Shown here: piece by piece, positions 18,137-26,145 of the stretch | Position numbering within the stretch: the stretch's first letter is position 1 | How the letters are laid out: each line of letters starts with the position of its first letter | Assembly (NCBI GenBank): GCA_023389155.1 | Contig: JAEWEV010000026.1 | Coordinates: 1 to 62,566 of the forward strand | From: Pseudomonadota bacterium | GTDB taxonomy: Bacteria; Pseudomonadota; Gammaproteobacteria; Burkholderiales; Burkholderiaceae_B | Direction: 5' to 3' | DNA length: 62,566 nt | Translations under genes and position numbers: made by a program | Notes under the pieces: model-generated | Told to the model about the DNA's origin: nothing | Seen by the model: the letters and a program-made list of their open reading frames with translations, nothing else | Databases searched by the model: none

Positions 18137-18564
18137 GAATGAGTCTGGGTGGTACAGCTAAGGGATTCCACGCATTTTAGCTGAAAAACGACGCGTGAAA
18201 ACCACGCAGCTTATATTGTGTGGGCCGGCTGGCGGTTAATCTATGTCAGTCAGCTTCTGAAATGATCACGACATTGCAGCGCATTGGATGCGGGCTGTCG
18301 TGGGGAACCATTGTTCAGTGAGTTGCCTGGATGTTGACTGCTGAGGTTAGCACGCTATCTGCATTGCGGGGCACCGTAAGTTCGCCTATGGGAAAAGGGA
18401 AAAGAAAGAGAATAAGGCGGAAAGGACCAGAAAAAATGGGAAGTGGAAAATCAAGGAAGTGCTGGTGAAGGAAGGGGGAAGATAAAGGTAGAGCGGGGGA
18501 AAGGATAAACATAAATGGGTCATGAACGCAGCATGCGCGATGCAATTGCAGACGCCCAAAAACG
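18137..18564. other. gene-free region with a polypurine tract
   Basis: No credible gene lies here. From about 18389 to 18509 the plus strand is almost all purine, with only scattered pyrimidines (runs such as GGAAAAGGGAAAAGAAAGAG). The strand bias is far outside the base composition of the neighbours. The first 250 bases hold the upstream region of the ArnT-like operon. A leftward open frame through the tract yields only Leu/Phe/Pro/Ser low-complexity protein and was discarded. Confidence 0.5.
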
Positions 18565-18627
18565 CATTCGGCATAAACTTTTACAGATGAGCTGTTAAGT
18601 TTATGCCGAATGTAATCGGTTTTTTTT
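18558..18627. terminator. intrinsic terminator after rpmE2, possibly bidirectional
   Basis: A perfect 16-base-pair stem: CATTCGGCATAAACTT (18565-18580) with its complement at 18597-18612, loop 16 bases. On the minus strand it is followed by CGTTTTTGG, suited to ending the leftward L31 transcript. On the plus strand TAATCGG and eight T follow. Confidence 0.8.
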
Positions 18628-18694
18628 GCCGGAAGCAGTCAGGCAATGCCGGCTGGACTCAAAAATCCGCCTTGCGGCCTGACAACGGGAAAAA

Positions 18695-18961
18695 TCAGGA
18701 AGCTTTCTTGCGTGTGCCGGCAGTAGAAGCAAACCGGGCGCGGAATTTTTCAACGCGACCAGTTTCAACGATACGGGTTTGCGCACCGGTGTAGAAAGGA
18801 TGAGACTCTGCAGTCACATCACATTTGAAAAGGGGGTAAGTTTTGCCATCCAGCTCGATGGTTTCGCGCGATGTCAGTGTAGAGCGGCTGATGATCTTGG
18901 AGCCAGTTTGCTGGTCCAGAAACACGACTTCGCGGTATTCTGGGTGAATACTATCTTTCAT
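18695..18961 (-). CDS. rpmE2: 50S ribosomal protein L31, type B
   Basis: An 88-residue L31. It starts MKDSIHPEYREVVFLDQQTG and carries SHPFYTGAQ, the mark of the longer type B protein, which lacks the four zinc-binding cysteines (only one Cys, in FKCDV). In many bacteria this form is induced under zinc limitation through Zur (family knowledge); I see no clear Zur palindrome, but tandem 11-base repeats overlap the likely promoter. It has its own promoter and terminator. The longer open frame was rejected in favour of this conserved start. Confidence 0.95.
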   Translation of the reverse strand: MKDSIHPEYREVVFLDQQTGSKIISRSTLTSRETIELDGKTYPLFKCDVTAESHPFYTGAQTRIVETGRVEKFRARFASTAGTRKKAS

Positions 18962-19049
18962 GATTAGTCCTGTGGGTTTGACGGGTCGCCAGCCTTGTAC
19001 GCCACAAAATGCAGCCGTAAAAAGCAACGTATCCAAAAATTAATCCAGA

Positions 19050-19079
19050 ATTCTAGCACAGAAGTCACACAGAAGTCAT
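19050..19079 (-). promoter_or_regulatory. rpmE2: rpmE2 promoter with tandem 11-base repeats
   Basis: On the minus strand an extended -10 (TGC then TAGAAT, 19050-19055) lies 18 bases after ATGACT (19074-19079). The spacer and -35 are made of two exact, adjacent copies of CACAGAAGTCA (plus strand 19057-19067 and 19068-19078). An 11-base period is one helical turn, so two protein subunits could bind the same face. Promoter is moderate; the regulator is unknown. Confidence 0.5.
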
Positions 19080-19101
19080 TGAATACATGGCATATTCGGC
19101 T

Positions 19102-19154
19102 AAAAAACGACAGAAATACCTCGGTCTGTCTGAGCCTGCACCTGCAGTGCAGGC
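19102..19154 (-). terminator. terminator after the small unknown gene
   Basis: Minus strand: GACAGA and TCTGTC around a 10-base loop (19109-19130), followed by GTTTTTT. A second hairpin GCCTGCAC/GTGCAGGC (19134-19154) precedes it. It sits just beyond the stop at 19174 and supports that gene being transcribed. Confidence 0.65.
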
Positions 19155-19173
19155 AACAAACACCGATGCCAGA

Positions 19174-19491
19174 TCAGGCCTGTACCGCCAACCCGGGCAA
19201 GTCTACCGTCACCCGAGGAGATCCCAGCGCATTGATACAGTGGCGAGCGAGCGTATCCAGTTGCTCTGGATGGCTTTGCAAATAGTGATAACCCAGGGCA
19301 TCGGTGACGCCCAAGATGCGGTCCAGAATCAGAACTTTGCCGCTGGCACGCAGAGGTTCGCATTCGAGCGCTTCCCATTTCTGTTCCAGCCACCGTTGGG
19401 ATTGTGTTGCCAGATCAGGTGCTGGTTCCGTATTCAATTGGACTTCCAGCGTCTGGTTGGCAGAAAAAATAAACTTGACGTCACAGCGCAT
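19174..19491 (-). CDS. uncharacterised 105-residue protein
   Basis: I do not recognise this protein. It starts MRCDVKFIFSANQTLEVQL, looks like a small mixed alpha/beta cytoplasmic protein, and has no signal, membrane helix or known motif. Evidence that it is real: GGAG spaced correctly before the ATG at 19491 (a longer frame to 19521 has none), balanced composition, and a terminator directly downstream. It follows kynA on the same strand at 195 bases, with a weak hairpin between, so it may be a separate unit or the tail of the kynurenine operon. Confidence 0.6.
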   Translation of the reverse strand: MRCDVKFIFSANQTLEVQLNTEPAPDLATQSQRWLEQKWEALECEPLRASGKVLILDRILGVTDALGYHYLQSHPEQLDTLARHCINALGSPRVTVDLPGLAVQA

Positions 19492-19556
19492 GATATCTCC
19501 GGGGCAGGCAGGCGAACGCAAACTCGCATCAAACCAGAACTGTAGAAAATATCAGG

Positions 19557-19616
19557 AAAAAATACTGTCACGATCATGACAATGTGCCGGATCCGCGAGG
19601 GGTGCTGATCACCCGG
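19557..19616 (-). terminator. weak terminator after kynA
   Basis: Minus strand: GTGCCGG/CCGGCAC enclosing a long loop, then TGTCA/TGACA, then GTATTTTTT. The last stem is only five pairs, so some read-through into the small gene at 19174-19491 is likely. Confidence 0.4.
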
Positions 19617-19686
19617 CACGTTCATCTCTGTCGGTGCGCGCTTGTGGATCAGAAACACAACGGGCAACAGTACTGCGCTCGCGTGT

Positions 19687-20538
19687 CTACAGATGGGTGC
19701 GCAAGCGCCAGATTTCGGGAAACAGAACGACATCCAGCATTTTGCGAAGGTAATTGACTCCCGAGGTGCCGCCTGTGCCACGCTTGAAGCCGATGATGCG
19801 CTCAACCGTTGTGACATGGCGAAAGCGCCACAGTCGGAAGATGTCTTCAATATCGGTGAGTTTTTCTCCAAGTTGATACAAATCCCAATGGCTGTCAGGT
19901 TCGCGGTAAACGAATAACCAGGCCTGCATGACGCCATCGCTGTCGGTATAGGGCTGAGTCCAGTCACGTTCGAGGTGGTCGGCTGGCACAGGAATGCCGC
20001 GACGCGCGAGTAGCCTGAGCGCTTCATCGTACAGCGAAGGTTGTTCAAAAGCCTGCAGAACCTGTGCATAGCGCACCGGATGGTGCTCATGCGGTCGCAG
20101 CATGGCGGAATTTTTGTTTCCCAGAAGAAATTCCACCTGCCGGTACTGGAAACTCTGAAACCCGCTGGAGGAAGACAGCCACGGGCGCAGTGCCGTATAT
20201 TCCGGCGGGGTCATGGTGGCCAGCACGTCCCAGGCGTGTACCAGTTGTTCCATAATGCGACCCACACGAGCCAGCATCTTAAAAGCTGCATTCAGCTCGT
20301 CCTGTCGAATGCTGGCAATGGCTGCGTTCAGTTCATGCAGCATCAGCTTGATCCACAACTCGCTGGTCTGGTGCTGGATGATAAAGAGCATTTCATTATG
20401 CTCGGGCGATAGCGGGTGCTGAGCGCCCAGTAACTCGTCCAGATGAAGGTAGTCGCCGTAGCTCATGTCTTTGGAGAAGTCCAGCTTGGCATTCTCTGCT
20501 GCCGTGATCTGGGCGGGGGTGGAATTTGGGTCAGTCAT
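19687..20538 (-). CDS. kynA: tryptophan 2,3-dioxygenase
   Basis: Haem enzyme of 283 residues that opens tryptophan to N-formylkynurenine, the first step of tryptophan degradation. Family marks: MSYGDYLHLDELLGAQ (about 25-40), HQTSELWIKLMLHEL (about 57-71, distal pocket), the C-terminal FRHVTTVERIIG with the probable haem-ligand His, and the mobile GTGGTSGVNYL loop. It is the last of kynB-kynU-kynA, 60 bases after kynU. No kynR-type regulator is in view. Confidence 0.97.
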   Translation of the reverse strand: MTDPNSTPAQITAAENAKLDFSKDMSYGDYLHLDELLGAQHPLSPEHNEMLFIIQHQTSELWIKLMLHELNAAIASIRQDELNAAFKMLARVGRIMEQLVHAWDVLATMTPPEYTALRPWLSSSSGFQSFQYRQVEFLLGNKNSAMLRPHEHHPVRYAQVLQAFEQPSLYDEALRLLARRGIPVPADHLERDWTQPYTDSDGVMQAWLFVYREPDSHWDLYQLGEKLTDIEDIFRLWRFRHVTTVERIIGFKRGTGGTSGVNYLRKMLDVVLFPEIWRLRTHL

Positions 20539-20598
20539 TTTTGCTTTCTCTCGGATGGATGCAGGGCCGGAGCGGCAACCGCTGTTGCGGTGTGCAGA

Positions 20599-21855
20599 TC
20601 AGGTGACGGCCTGCCTGGCGGCATACGCTTCGGATCGCCAGATTTCGCTGGCCATCACCGCTTTCATCTGCATCACGGCATCCCAGACATCGGTGTAGCG
20701 CGTATACAGCGGGGTAAAGCCGAAACGTAATATCCCCGGCTCGCGATAGTCCCCGATCACACCGCGCGCAATCAAAGCCTGAATAATAGCGTAGGCTCCT
20801 TCGGAATGTGCCAGGCTTACCTGGCTTGCCCGTTTATCGGGGTCGCGTGGCGACACCAGTGTCAGCCCGTAGCTGGCGCATTCTTTTTCTGTTAGCTGGA
20901 TGAACAGACTGGTCAGTGTCTGCGCTTTTTTATATATCTCAGGCATGCCGCCATAGCCCTGAGCCTGATGAAAAACCTCCAGACTGCTTTCCAGTACTGA
21001 CATGGCCAATACTGATGGCGTGCCGCAGAGATATCTGCGAATGCCGGGGGCCGGCTGGTACTGCGTGTCAAAGGCAAAGGGGGCGGCGTGTCCCATCCAG
21101 CCCGAAAGGGGTTGGGTGACTTGATCTACGTAACGTGGATGGACCCATACAAAAGCGGGTGAGCCCGGGCCGCCATTCAGAAATTTATAGGTGCATCCAA
21201 TGGCAAAGTCGGCATGACAGCCGTTAAGATCTACCGGGATGGAGCCGGCTGAGTGACACAGATCCCATATCGTCAGGGTATTGCAGGCATGCGCGCGGGC
21301 AGTGATATCCGCCATATCATGAATGGCACCACTGCGATAATTTACATGGGTCAGCATCAGCACGGCAACCTCGTCATTGAGAGCCGTATCAATGGCTTCA
21401 CTGTCGACCAGTTCCAGCGTCATGCCGAACTGGGCACACAGGCTTTGGGCAATGTACAAATCGGTTGGAAAATTAGTTTTTTCGCTGACGATTCTGTGCC
21501 GCCCAGGATGATGTCGGCGCGCAATCTGTATGGCGGAATAGAGAACTTTATACAGATTCAGTGAGGTGGAATCACAAACGACCACTTCGTCGTGACCCGC
21601 ACCAATCAACGACGCAATGCCATTGCCCAGTCGCATGGGCAGGCTGATCCAGTCGGCCTTGTTCCAGCTGCTGATGAGATCACGGGACCATTCCTGCAGC
21701 ATTACCTGCTTGGCTCTGGCCGGTGCCAGCACGGGCATGGCGCCCAGTGAGTTGCCATCCAGATAGATGGTATCCTGCGGCAAGTCGAATGCATTGCGTA
21801 ACGGCGCCAGCGGGTCAACGGCATCAAGATTTTCAAAAAAAGCGCGATCGTTCAT
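20599..21855 (-). CDS. kynU: kynureninase
   Basis: PLP enzyme of 418 residues that cleaves kynurenine to anthranilate and alanine. The DTIYLDGNSLGAMP opening (about residues 23-36) and the lysine in GCTYKFLNGGPGSPAF, which holds PLP, are diagnostic. The start at 21855 (MNDRAFFENL) was preferred over a frame reaching 21948 because the upstream extension is not conserved and GGAA precedes this ATG. It sits between kynB and kynA with short gaps, so the three steps from tryptophan to anthranilate are one transcription unit. Confidence 0.96.
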   Translation of the reverse strand: MNDRAFFENLDAVDPLAPLRNAFDLPQDTIYLDGNSLGAMPVLAPARAKQVMLQEWSRDLISSWNKADWISLPMRLGNGIASLIGAGHDEVVVCDSTSLNLYKVLYSAIQIARRHHPGRHRIVSEKTNFPTDLYIAQSLCAQFGMTLELVDSEAIDTALNDEVAVLMLTHVNYRSGAIHDMADITARAHACNTLTIWDLCHSAGSIPVDLNGCHADFAIGCTYKFLNGGPGSPAFVWVHPRYVDQVTQPLSGWMGHAAPFAFDTQYQPAPGIRRYLCGTPSVLAMSVLESSLEVFHQAQGYGGMPEIYKKAQTLTSLFIQLTEKECASYGLTLVSPRDPDKRASQVSLAHSEGAYAIIQALIARGVIGDYREPGILRFGFTPLYTRYTDVWDAVMQMKAVMASEIWRSEAYAARQAVT

Positions 21856-21904
21856 GGGGAGTTCCGGATAAATGGCTTTATCAATCGGGTGACAACATCT
21901 GAAA

Positions 21905-22537
21905 TTATAGCGTTCGCAATATGGCTCTGACCGGGCTGGCATCGGCACTGACCCACTTCAGCGGCAGCGCAATCAGTTCGTAATCGCCTTCGGGCACTTC
22001 ATCGAGAACAAGATTCTCCAGTACCCGCATGTCGTACCGGCATATGCGTTGATGACTGTCCAGTGTTTTGCTGTCGGCAGGGTCAATGCTTGGGGTATCG
22101 ATACCGATCAGGATAATGCCTTGCGCCTGCAGCATATCAAGTGTGTCGGGTGCGAAGCTGGCAAAGGCATTTGACCAGGTAGTGGTTTGCGCCAGGCGGC
22201 GGCTGCGAACCAGAAGTCTGGGCGGGCAGTCATCAAGGGCCTTGTGCAGATCCTGTGGGCAGATCAGGCCATCATCGCGCAGGACCTCGACGATGCGACA
22301 GGGGCCAAGAAACGGGGTAAGCGACAGCTGCCCGACCGGGCTCCCATGGTTATCGTAGTGAAGGGGGGCGTCAGCATGCGTCCCGACATGCGGGCTGAGC
22401 GTGATTTCGCTGACGTTGACAGGGCAGTCGGCCGACAGTGCCCACGACCACCGTTGCGAGTAGGGCGTGTCGCCGGGAAACACAGGCGACTGTGCATCGA
22501 CCGCAGCAGAGATATCCCAAATGTGTTTATCGCTCAT
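21905..22537 (-). CDS. kynB: kynurenine formamidase
   Basis: Metal-dependent cyclase-family hydrolase of about 210 residues that turns N-formylkynurenine into kynurenine plus formate. The metal-binding block SPHVGTHADAPLHYDNHG (about residues 46-63) carries the His/Asp ligands, and IWDISAAVDAQSPVFPGDTP is the usual KynB opening. The start at 22537 gives the typical MSDKHIWDIS; an in-frame ATG at 22561 is possible. First gene of kynBUA, 69 bases from the radC stop. Confidence 0.94.
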   Translation of the reverse strand: MSDKHIWDISAAVDAQSPVFPGDTPYSQRWSWALSADCPVNVSEITLSPHVGTHADAPLHYDNHGSPVGQLSLTPFLGPCRIVEVLRDDGLICPQDLHKALDDCPPRLLVRSRRLAQTTTWSNAFASFAPDTLDMLQAQGIILIGIDTPSIDPADSKTLDSHQRICRYDMRVLENLVLDEVPEGDYELIALPLKWVSADASPVRAILRTL

Positions 22538-22606
22538 GAGCCGACTATCCGCCGAGGGCACCGATAAGAGTTGACAGAGAAGGTTCAGTATAACAGCTGA
22601 CCTGGG

Positions 22607-23332
22607 TTACAGTTTGCCCTGTTCGGCCAGGGAAATTGCCATGCCGCCTGCCACAATAATATGATCGACAAGCCTGATGTCCAGCAGAGCGAGCCCGCGA
22701 CGTAACTGCTGTGTGAGCTGGATATCTGCAAGACTGGGTTCGGGCAGACCCGAGGGATGATTGTGGGCCAGAATGACTCCCCAGGCGTTGTGCCGTAATG
22801 CGGTAGCGGCGATTTCACGCGGGTACACCGCCGTCTGGTTCAGCGTGCCGCGAGAGGCCTCCTCGTGATGGATAAGCTGATGACGCGTGTTCACAAGCAG
22901 CAGCAGGCATTTTTCAACCACTTCATGGGAAAGCAGGCTGACGCAGAAATCCCGAACCACGGCAGGGCGGTTCAGCTCTACGTGGTATCGCATGATGTCC
23001 TGCATATGCCTGCGGGCAAACTCAATGGCAGCCAGGAACGAGCAAATTTTTGCGTCACCCAGTCCCTTAATGGATCGTAATGCCGGGTAATTGCTGAGCA
23101 GCAGGTTGCGCGGACCGCCAGCCTGTTCCAGGACATAGTCGGCAAATTGCATGATGTTCATGCTGGCTGTGCCGGTGCGCAGCAGGATGGCCAGCAGTTC
23201 GGTATTGGAGAGGGCGGCTGCTCCCATGGCAAGCAGCTTTTCGCGCGGGCGCAGCCCGCTATGGGCCGGAACACCGGCATTGCCGGCTGTGTCCTTGACA
23301 GAATCGGGGTATTTGGCGTTGTTTTGCGTCAT
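22607..23332 (-). CDS. radC: RadC family JAB-domain protein
   Basis: A 241-residue protein with an N-terminal helix-hairpin-helix region (LRPREKLLAMGAAALSNTELLAILLRTGT, then RSIKGLGDAKI) and a C-terminal JAB1/MPN-type domain. The metal motif is intact: a Glu upstream, then HNHPSG and a downstream Asp (about residues 190-205). The family was once tied to DNA repair, but its true function is unsettled. Divergent from the FKBP gene by 47 bases. Confidence 0.93.
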   Translation of the reverse strand: MTQNNAKYPDSVKDTAGNAGVPAHSGLRPREKLLAMGAAALSNTELLAILLRTGTASMNIMQFADYVLEQAGGPRNLLLSNYPALRSIKGLGDAKICSFLAAIEFARRHMQDIMRYHVELNRPAVVRDFCVSLLSHEVVEKCLLLLVNTRHQLIHHEEASRGTLNQTAVYPREIAATALRHNAWGVILAHNHPSGLPEPSLADIQLTQQLRRGLALLDIRLVDHIIVAGGMAISLAEQGKL

Positions 23333-23379
23333 TGTCAGCTAAAATAAGGTTTTACAGAAACGCATTACGGTGACAGACT

Positions 23380-23856
23380 TTGACCGCGAATTCCCCGTCC
23401 ATGACTCCAATTGTCCATGCTGATTCCTACCTGACGCTGCACTATCGCATTACCCTGATGTCAGGCCCGGGAGCCGGTTCGGTTTTTATTGACACCTTTG
23501 ATGGAAAGCCCGGGACCCTGCAAATGGGAACGGGACAATGGTCTCCATCCATGGAAACGCCCCTGCTCGGTCATGCCGAAGGAGAGTCCTTCAGTTTCAA
23601 TCTGTCGGCTCAGGCAGCCTATGGTGAACGCAATCCTGAGCTTTTGCAGCGCGTGACGCGCCAGATGCTGGCACGGGATGCGGGACCCGATGCAGAATTC
23701 GATGCCGGCGACATGGTGGAATTTACCGCCCCCAATGGAGGGCGTTATTCAGGAATTTTTCGTGAGTGGGACAATGACACTGCGCTGTTTGACTTTAACC
23801 ACCCCCTTGCCGGCGTCGATCTTCGCATCGAGGTCAAATTGCTCGGAGTGCTGTAA
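23380..23856 (+). CDS. fkpB: FKBP-type peptidyl-prolyl isomerase, FkpB/SlpA-like
   Basis: A cytoplasmic FKBP of 151-158 residues. The YLTLHYRITL strand, GTGQWSPSMETPLLGHAEGESFSF core and YGERNPELLQRV loop match the SlyD/SlpA class, which combines prolyl isomerase and chaperone activity. TTG at 23380 and ATG at 23401 are both possible starts and neither has a good ribosome site. Its stop overlaps the ispH start (TAATG), the same fkpB-ispH pairing as in E. coli. Confidence 0.88.
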   Translation: MTANSPSMTPIVHADSYLTLHYRITLMSGPGAGSVFIDTFDGKPGTLQMGTGQWSPSMETPLLGHAEGESFSFNLSAQAAYGERNPELLQRVTRQMLARDAGPDAEFDAGDMVEFTAPNGGRYSGIFREWDNDTALFDFNHPLAGVDLRIEVKLLGVL

Positions 23857-24809
23857 TGGCTGAAAGTAGCGAAGTCATTCTGGCTGAGCCCCGCGGCTTT
23901 TGCGCTGGTGTTGATCGCGCCATTGATATTGTCGAACGCGCACTGGAATTGCATGGCGCCCCCATCTATGTGCGCCATGAAATTGTTCATAACAAATTCG
24001 TGGTCGAAAGCCTGCGCAACAAAGGTGCGATATTTATCGATGAGCTGGATCAGGCGCCGGCTGGCGCCATCGTGGTGTTCTCTGCTCACGGCGTGTCTCG
24101 CGCCGTACGTGCCGAGGCGCAATTGCGGGGCTTGCAGATTTTTGATGCGACCTGTCCTTTGGTCACAAAAGTGCACATCGAAGTCGCCAAAATGCATGCT
24201 GCAGGTCTGGAAATTGTCATGATTGGCCACAAGGGCCATCCTGAAGTGGAGGGCACGCTGGGTCAGGCAGTCGGGCGGATGCACCTGGTCGAAACTCCGG
24301 AAGACGTGCAGGCGCTGCAGGTCGAAAATCCCAAGAATATTGCATTTGTGACACAGACGACGCTCTCGGTTGATGATGCGAGCCGGGTCGCCAATGCATT
24401 GCGGGAAAAATTCCCGGGCATTGTTGAGCCCAAGAAAAGCGATATTTGCTACGCGACGCAAAACAGGCAGGATGCCGTCAAGATACTGGCCCCCGAGTGT
24501 GACGTGTTTTTTGTCGTAGGCAGCATCAATAGTTCCAATTCAAACCGGCTGCGTGAAGTGGCCCAAAGACTCGACTGCAAGGCGTATCTCATCGATAATG
24601 CCGCTGCCATCCGGCCCGAATGGGTAGAGGGTGCAGAAAAAATCGGCATTACAGCCGGCGCCTCGGCTCCGGAAGTTCTGGTTCAGGAAGTGGTTGAACG
24701 GTTGAAGGAACTGGGTGCCATTTCTGTACGCAGAATGAACGGAACCCAGGAAAACGTGACTTTCCCGCTGCCGAAGGAACTGTCACGTAAACAACAGGCA
24801 GGGAGATAA
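23856..24809 (+). CDS. ispH: 4-hydroxy-3-methylbut-2-enyl diphosphate reductase
   Basis: Iron-sulfur enzyme of 317 residues, the last step of the MEP isoprenoid pathway, yielding IPP and DMAPP. The three cluster cysteines are visible: PRGFCAGVDRA (near 15), DATCPLVTKVH (near 100) and SDICYATQNRQ (near 200). The GHKGHPEVEG and SINSSNSNRL blocks complete the active site. Translationally coupled to the FKBP gene by a one-base stop/start overlap. Confidence 0.97.
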   Translation: MAESSEVILAEPRGFCAGVDRAIDIVERALELHGAPIYVRHEIVHNKFVVESLRNKGAIFIDELDQAPAGAIVVFSAHGVSRAVRAEAQLRGLQIFDATCPLVTKVHIEVAKMHAAGLEIVMIGHKGHPEVEGTLGQAVGRMHLVETPEDVQALQVENPKNIAFVTQTTLSVDDASRVANALREKFPGIVEPKKSDICYATQNRQDAVKILAPECDVFFVVGSINSSNSNRLREVAQRLDCKAYLIDNAAAIRPEWVEGAEKIGITAGASAPEVLVQEVVERLKELGAISVRRMNGTQENVTFPLPKELSRKQQAGR

Positions 24810-24814
24810 AGCAG

Positions 24815-25459
24815 ATGAAGTTATACGGGTATTTCAGAAGTTCGGCAGCGTATCGGGTCAGAATTGCACTGAATGTAAAGGGGCTGAACTATGAGTCTGT
24901 GCCGGTGCACCTGATTCGTGACGGTGGCCAGCAACTGGCGCAAACCTATCGTGAACTGAACCCTACGGCTCTGGTTCCCACGTTTATCGACCAGAACGTA
25001 AGTATTGGCCAATCCATTGCCATCATGGAATACCTTGAAGAGGCCTATCCTCAGGTGCCGATCCTGCCGCAGACCCAGGCGGGTCGCGCGCGTGTGCGGT
25101 CGCTCGCGCAATTTATTGCATGTGACATTCACCCGCTAAACAATCTGCGCGTGCTCAAATATCTGAAGCGCGAGCTGGGGGTATCCGACGACGTCAAGAA
25201 CGAGTGGTATCTGCACTGGATTCGCGAAGGCTTCGATTCGCTGGAAAAAATCCTGGCGTCTTCTACCGACACCGGTATCTTCTGTCATGGTGATTCCCCA
25301 ACCATGGCCGATTTCTGCCTGGTTCCCCAAGTGGCCAATGCCCGCCGTTTTGAGCTGGATCTGAACCCATATCCGACCATTGTCCGGATTGATGCAGCCT
25401 GCAACAAGGAAGAAGCATTTATTAATGCTGCACCGGGTAATCAGCCGGACGCGGAATAA
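24815..25459 (+). CDS. maiA: maleylacetoacetate isomerase, zeta-class GST
   Basis: A 214-residue glutathione-dependent enzyme. The SSAAYRVRIALNVKGL segment (residues 9-24) has the zeta-class SSxxxRVRIAL signature with the catalytic serines. It isomerises maleylacetoacetate to fumarylacetoacetate in tyrosine or gentisate breakdown; maleylpyruvate isomerase is the close alternative. No fumarylacetoacetase is adjacent. It starts 5 bases after ispH, and its 3' end overlaps the end of the opposite-strand maf gene by 19 bases. Confidence 0.88.
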   Translation: MKLYGYFRSSAAYRVRIALNVKGLNYESVPVHLIRDGGQQLAQTYRELNPTALVPTFIDQNVSIGQSIAIMEYLEEAYPQVPILPQTQAGRARVRSLAQFIACDIHPLNNLRVLKYLKRELGVSDDVKNEWYLHWIREGFDSLEKILASSTDTGIFCHGDSPTMADFCLVPQVANARRFELDLNPYPTIVRIDAACNKEEAFINAAPGNQPDAE

Positions 25460-26112
25460 GCCTGGGACAGTAGCCGGCAGGTTTCAAACAGCGGCAGGCC
25501 CATCACACCGCTGTAGCTCCCTGCGATGGATCGCACAAAACACGAGGCCAGTCCCTGTATGCCGTAGGCACCTGCCTTGCCGATGCCTTCCCCCGAGTTC
25601 GCGTACCAGTTTATATCCGCGACTGTCAGTGGCTTTAGATCGACACGGGTAATTGAGACGTCTTCGTACAGACGATTCTGCCAGGCAAGCACGATAGCCG
25701 TGTGAACCTCGTGCGTTTTCCCTGATAGTGCCGCAAGCGCATCACGCACATCATTCTCGGTGTGTGCCTTCGGTAAAATTCGCGATTCCAGGATAACCGT
25801 CGTATCGGCGGTCAGTACAGGCCGGGGTGGCAGATCGCGTGCAAGCAGGTGCGCGACGGCCCGTTCTGCCTTTTCTCTGGCAGTCCTTTTCACATAGCTG
25901 GCAGGGTGTTCGCCTGGCAGCTGCGGTTCATCCTCGCCAGGGGGCGCCGGAACATGCAATACGTCATGAACGATGCCCATTTGTGTGAGCAATTCGTGAC
26001 GCCGCGGGCTGGCTGACGCCAGGAAGATGGGCTGCGACTGAACCACGGCCATCGATTGTGGAATACTGGCGTCTTGAAGTGTTGTGGAGACGTGCTGTAA
26101 GGGGACAGTCAT
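25441..26112 (-). CDS. maf: Maf family nucleoside triphosphate pyrophosphatase
   Basis: A 223-residue house-cleaning enzyme that hydrolyses non-canonical or pyrimidine nucleoside triphosphates to monophosphates. LASASPRRHELL (about residues 32-43) is the Maf signature, and TADTTVIL and the KTHEVHTAI segment follow. About 20 residues precede the usual family start; an internal ATG at 26052 would give the standard length, but neither has a clear ribosome site. Last gene of the yebC-purD-nadD-rsfS-rlmH-maf operon. Confidence 0.92.
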   Translation of the reverse strand: MTVPLQHVSTTLQDASIPQSMAVVQSQPIFLASASPRRHELLTQMGIVHDVLHVPAPPGEDEPQLPGEHPASYVKRTAREKAERAVAHLLARDLPPRPVLTADTTVILESRILPKAHTENDVRDALAALSGKTHEVHTAIVLAWQNRLYEDVSITRVDLKPLTVADINWYANSGEGIGKAGAYGIQGLASCFVRSIAGSYSGVMGLPLFETCRLLSQAYSASG

Positions 26113-26145
26113 GATCAGAATCCGGCCATGCCATTGATGATGTAG

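Noticed and set aside
18315..18545. Leftward open frame rich in Leu, Phe, Pro and Ser
   Set aside because: Low-complexity translation of the polypyrimidine strand; no ribosome site.
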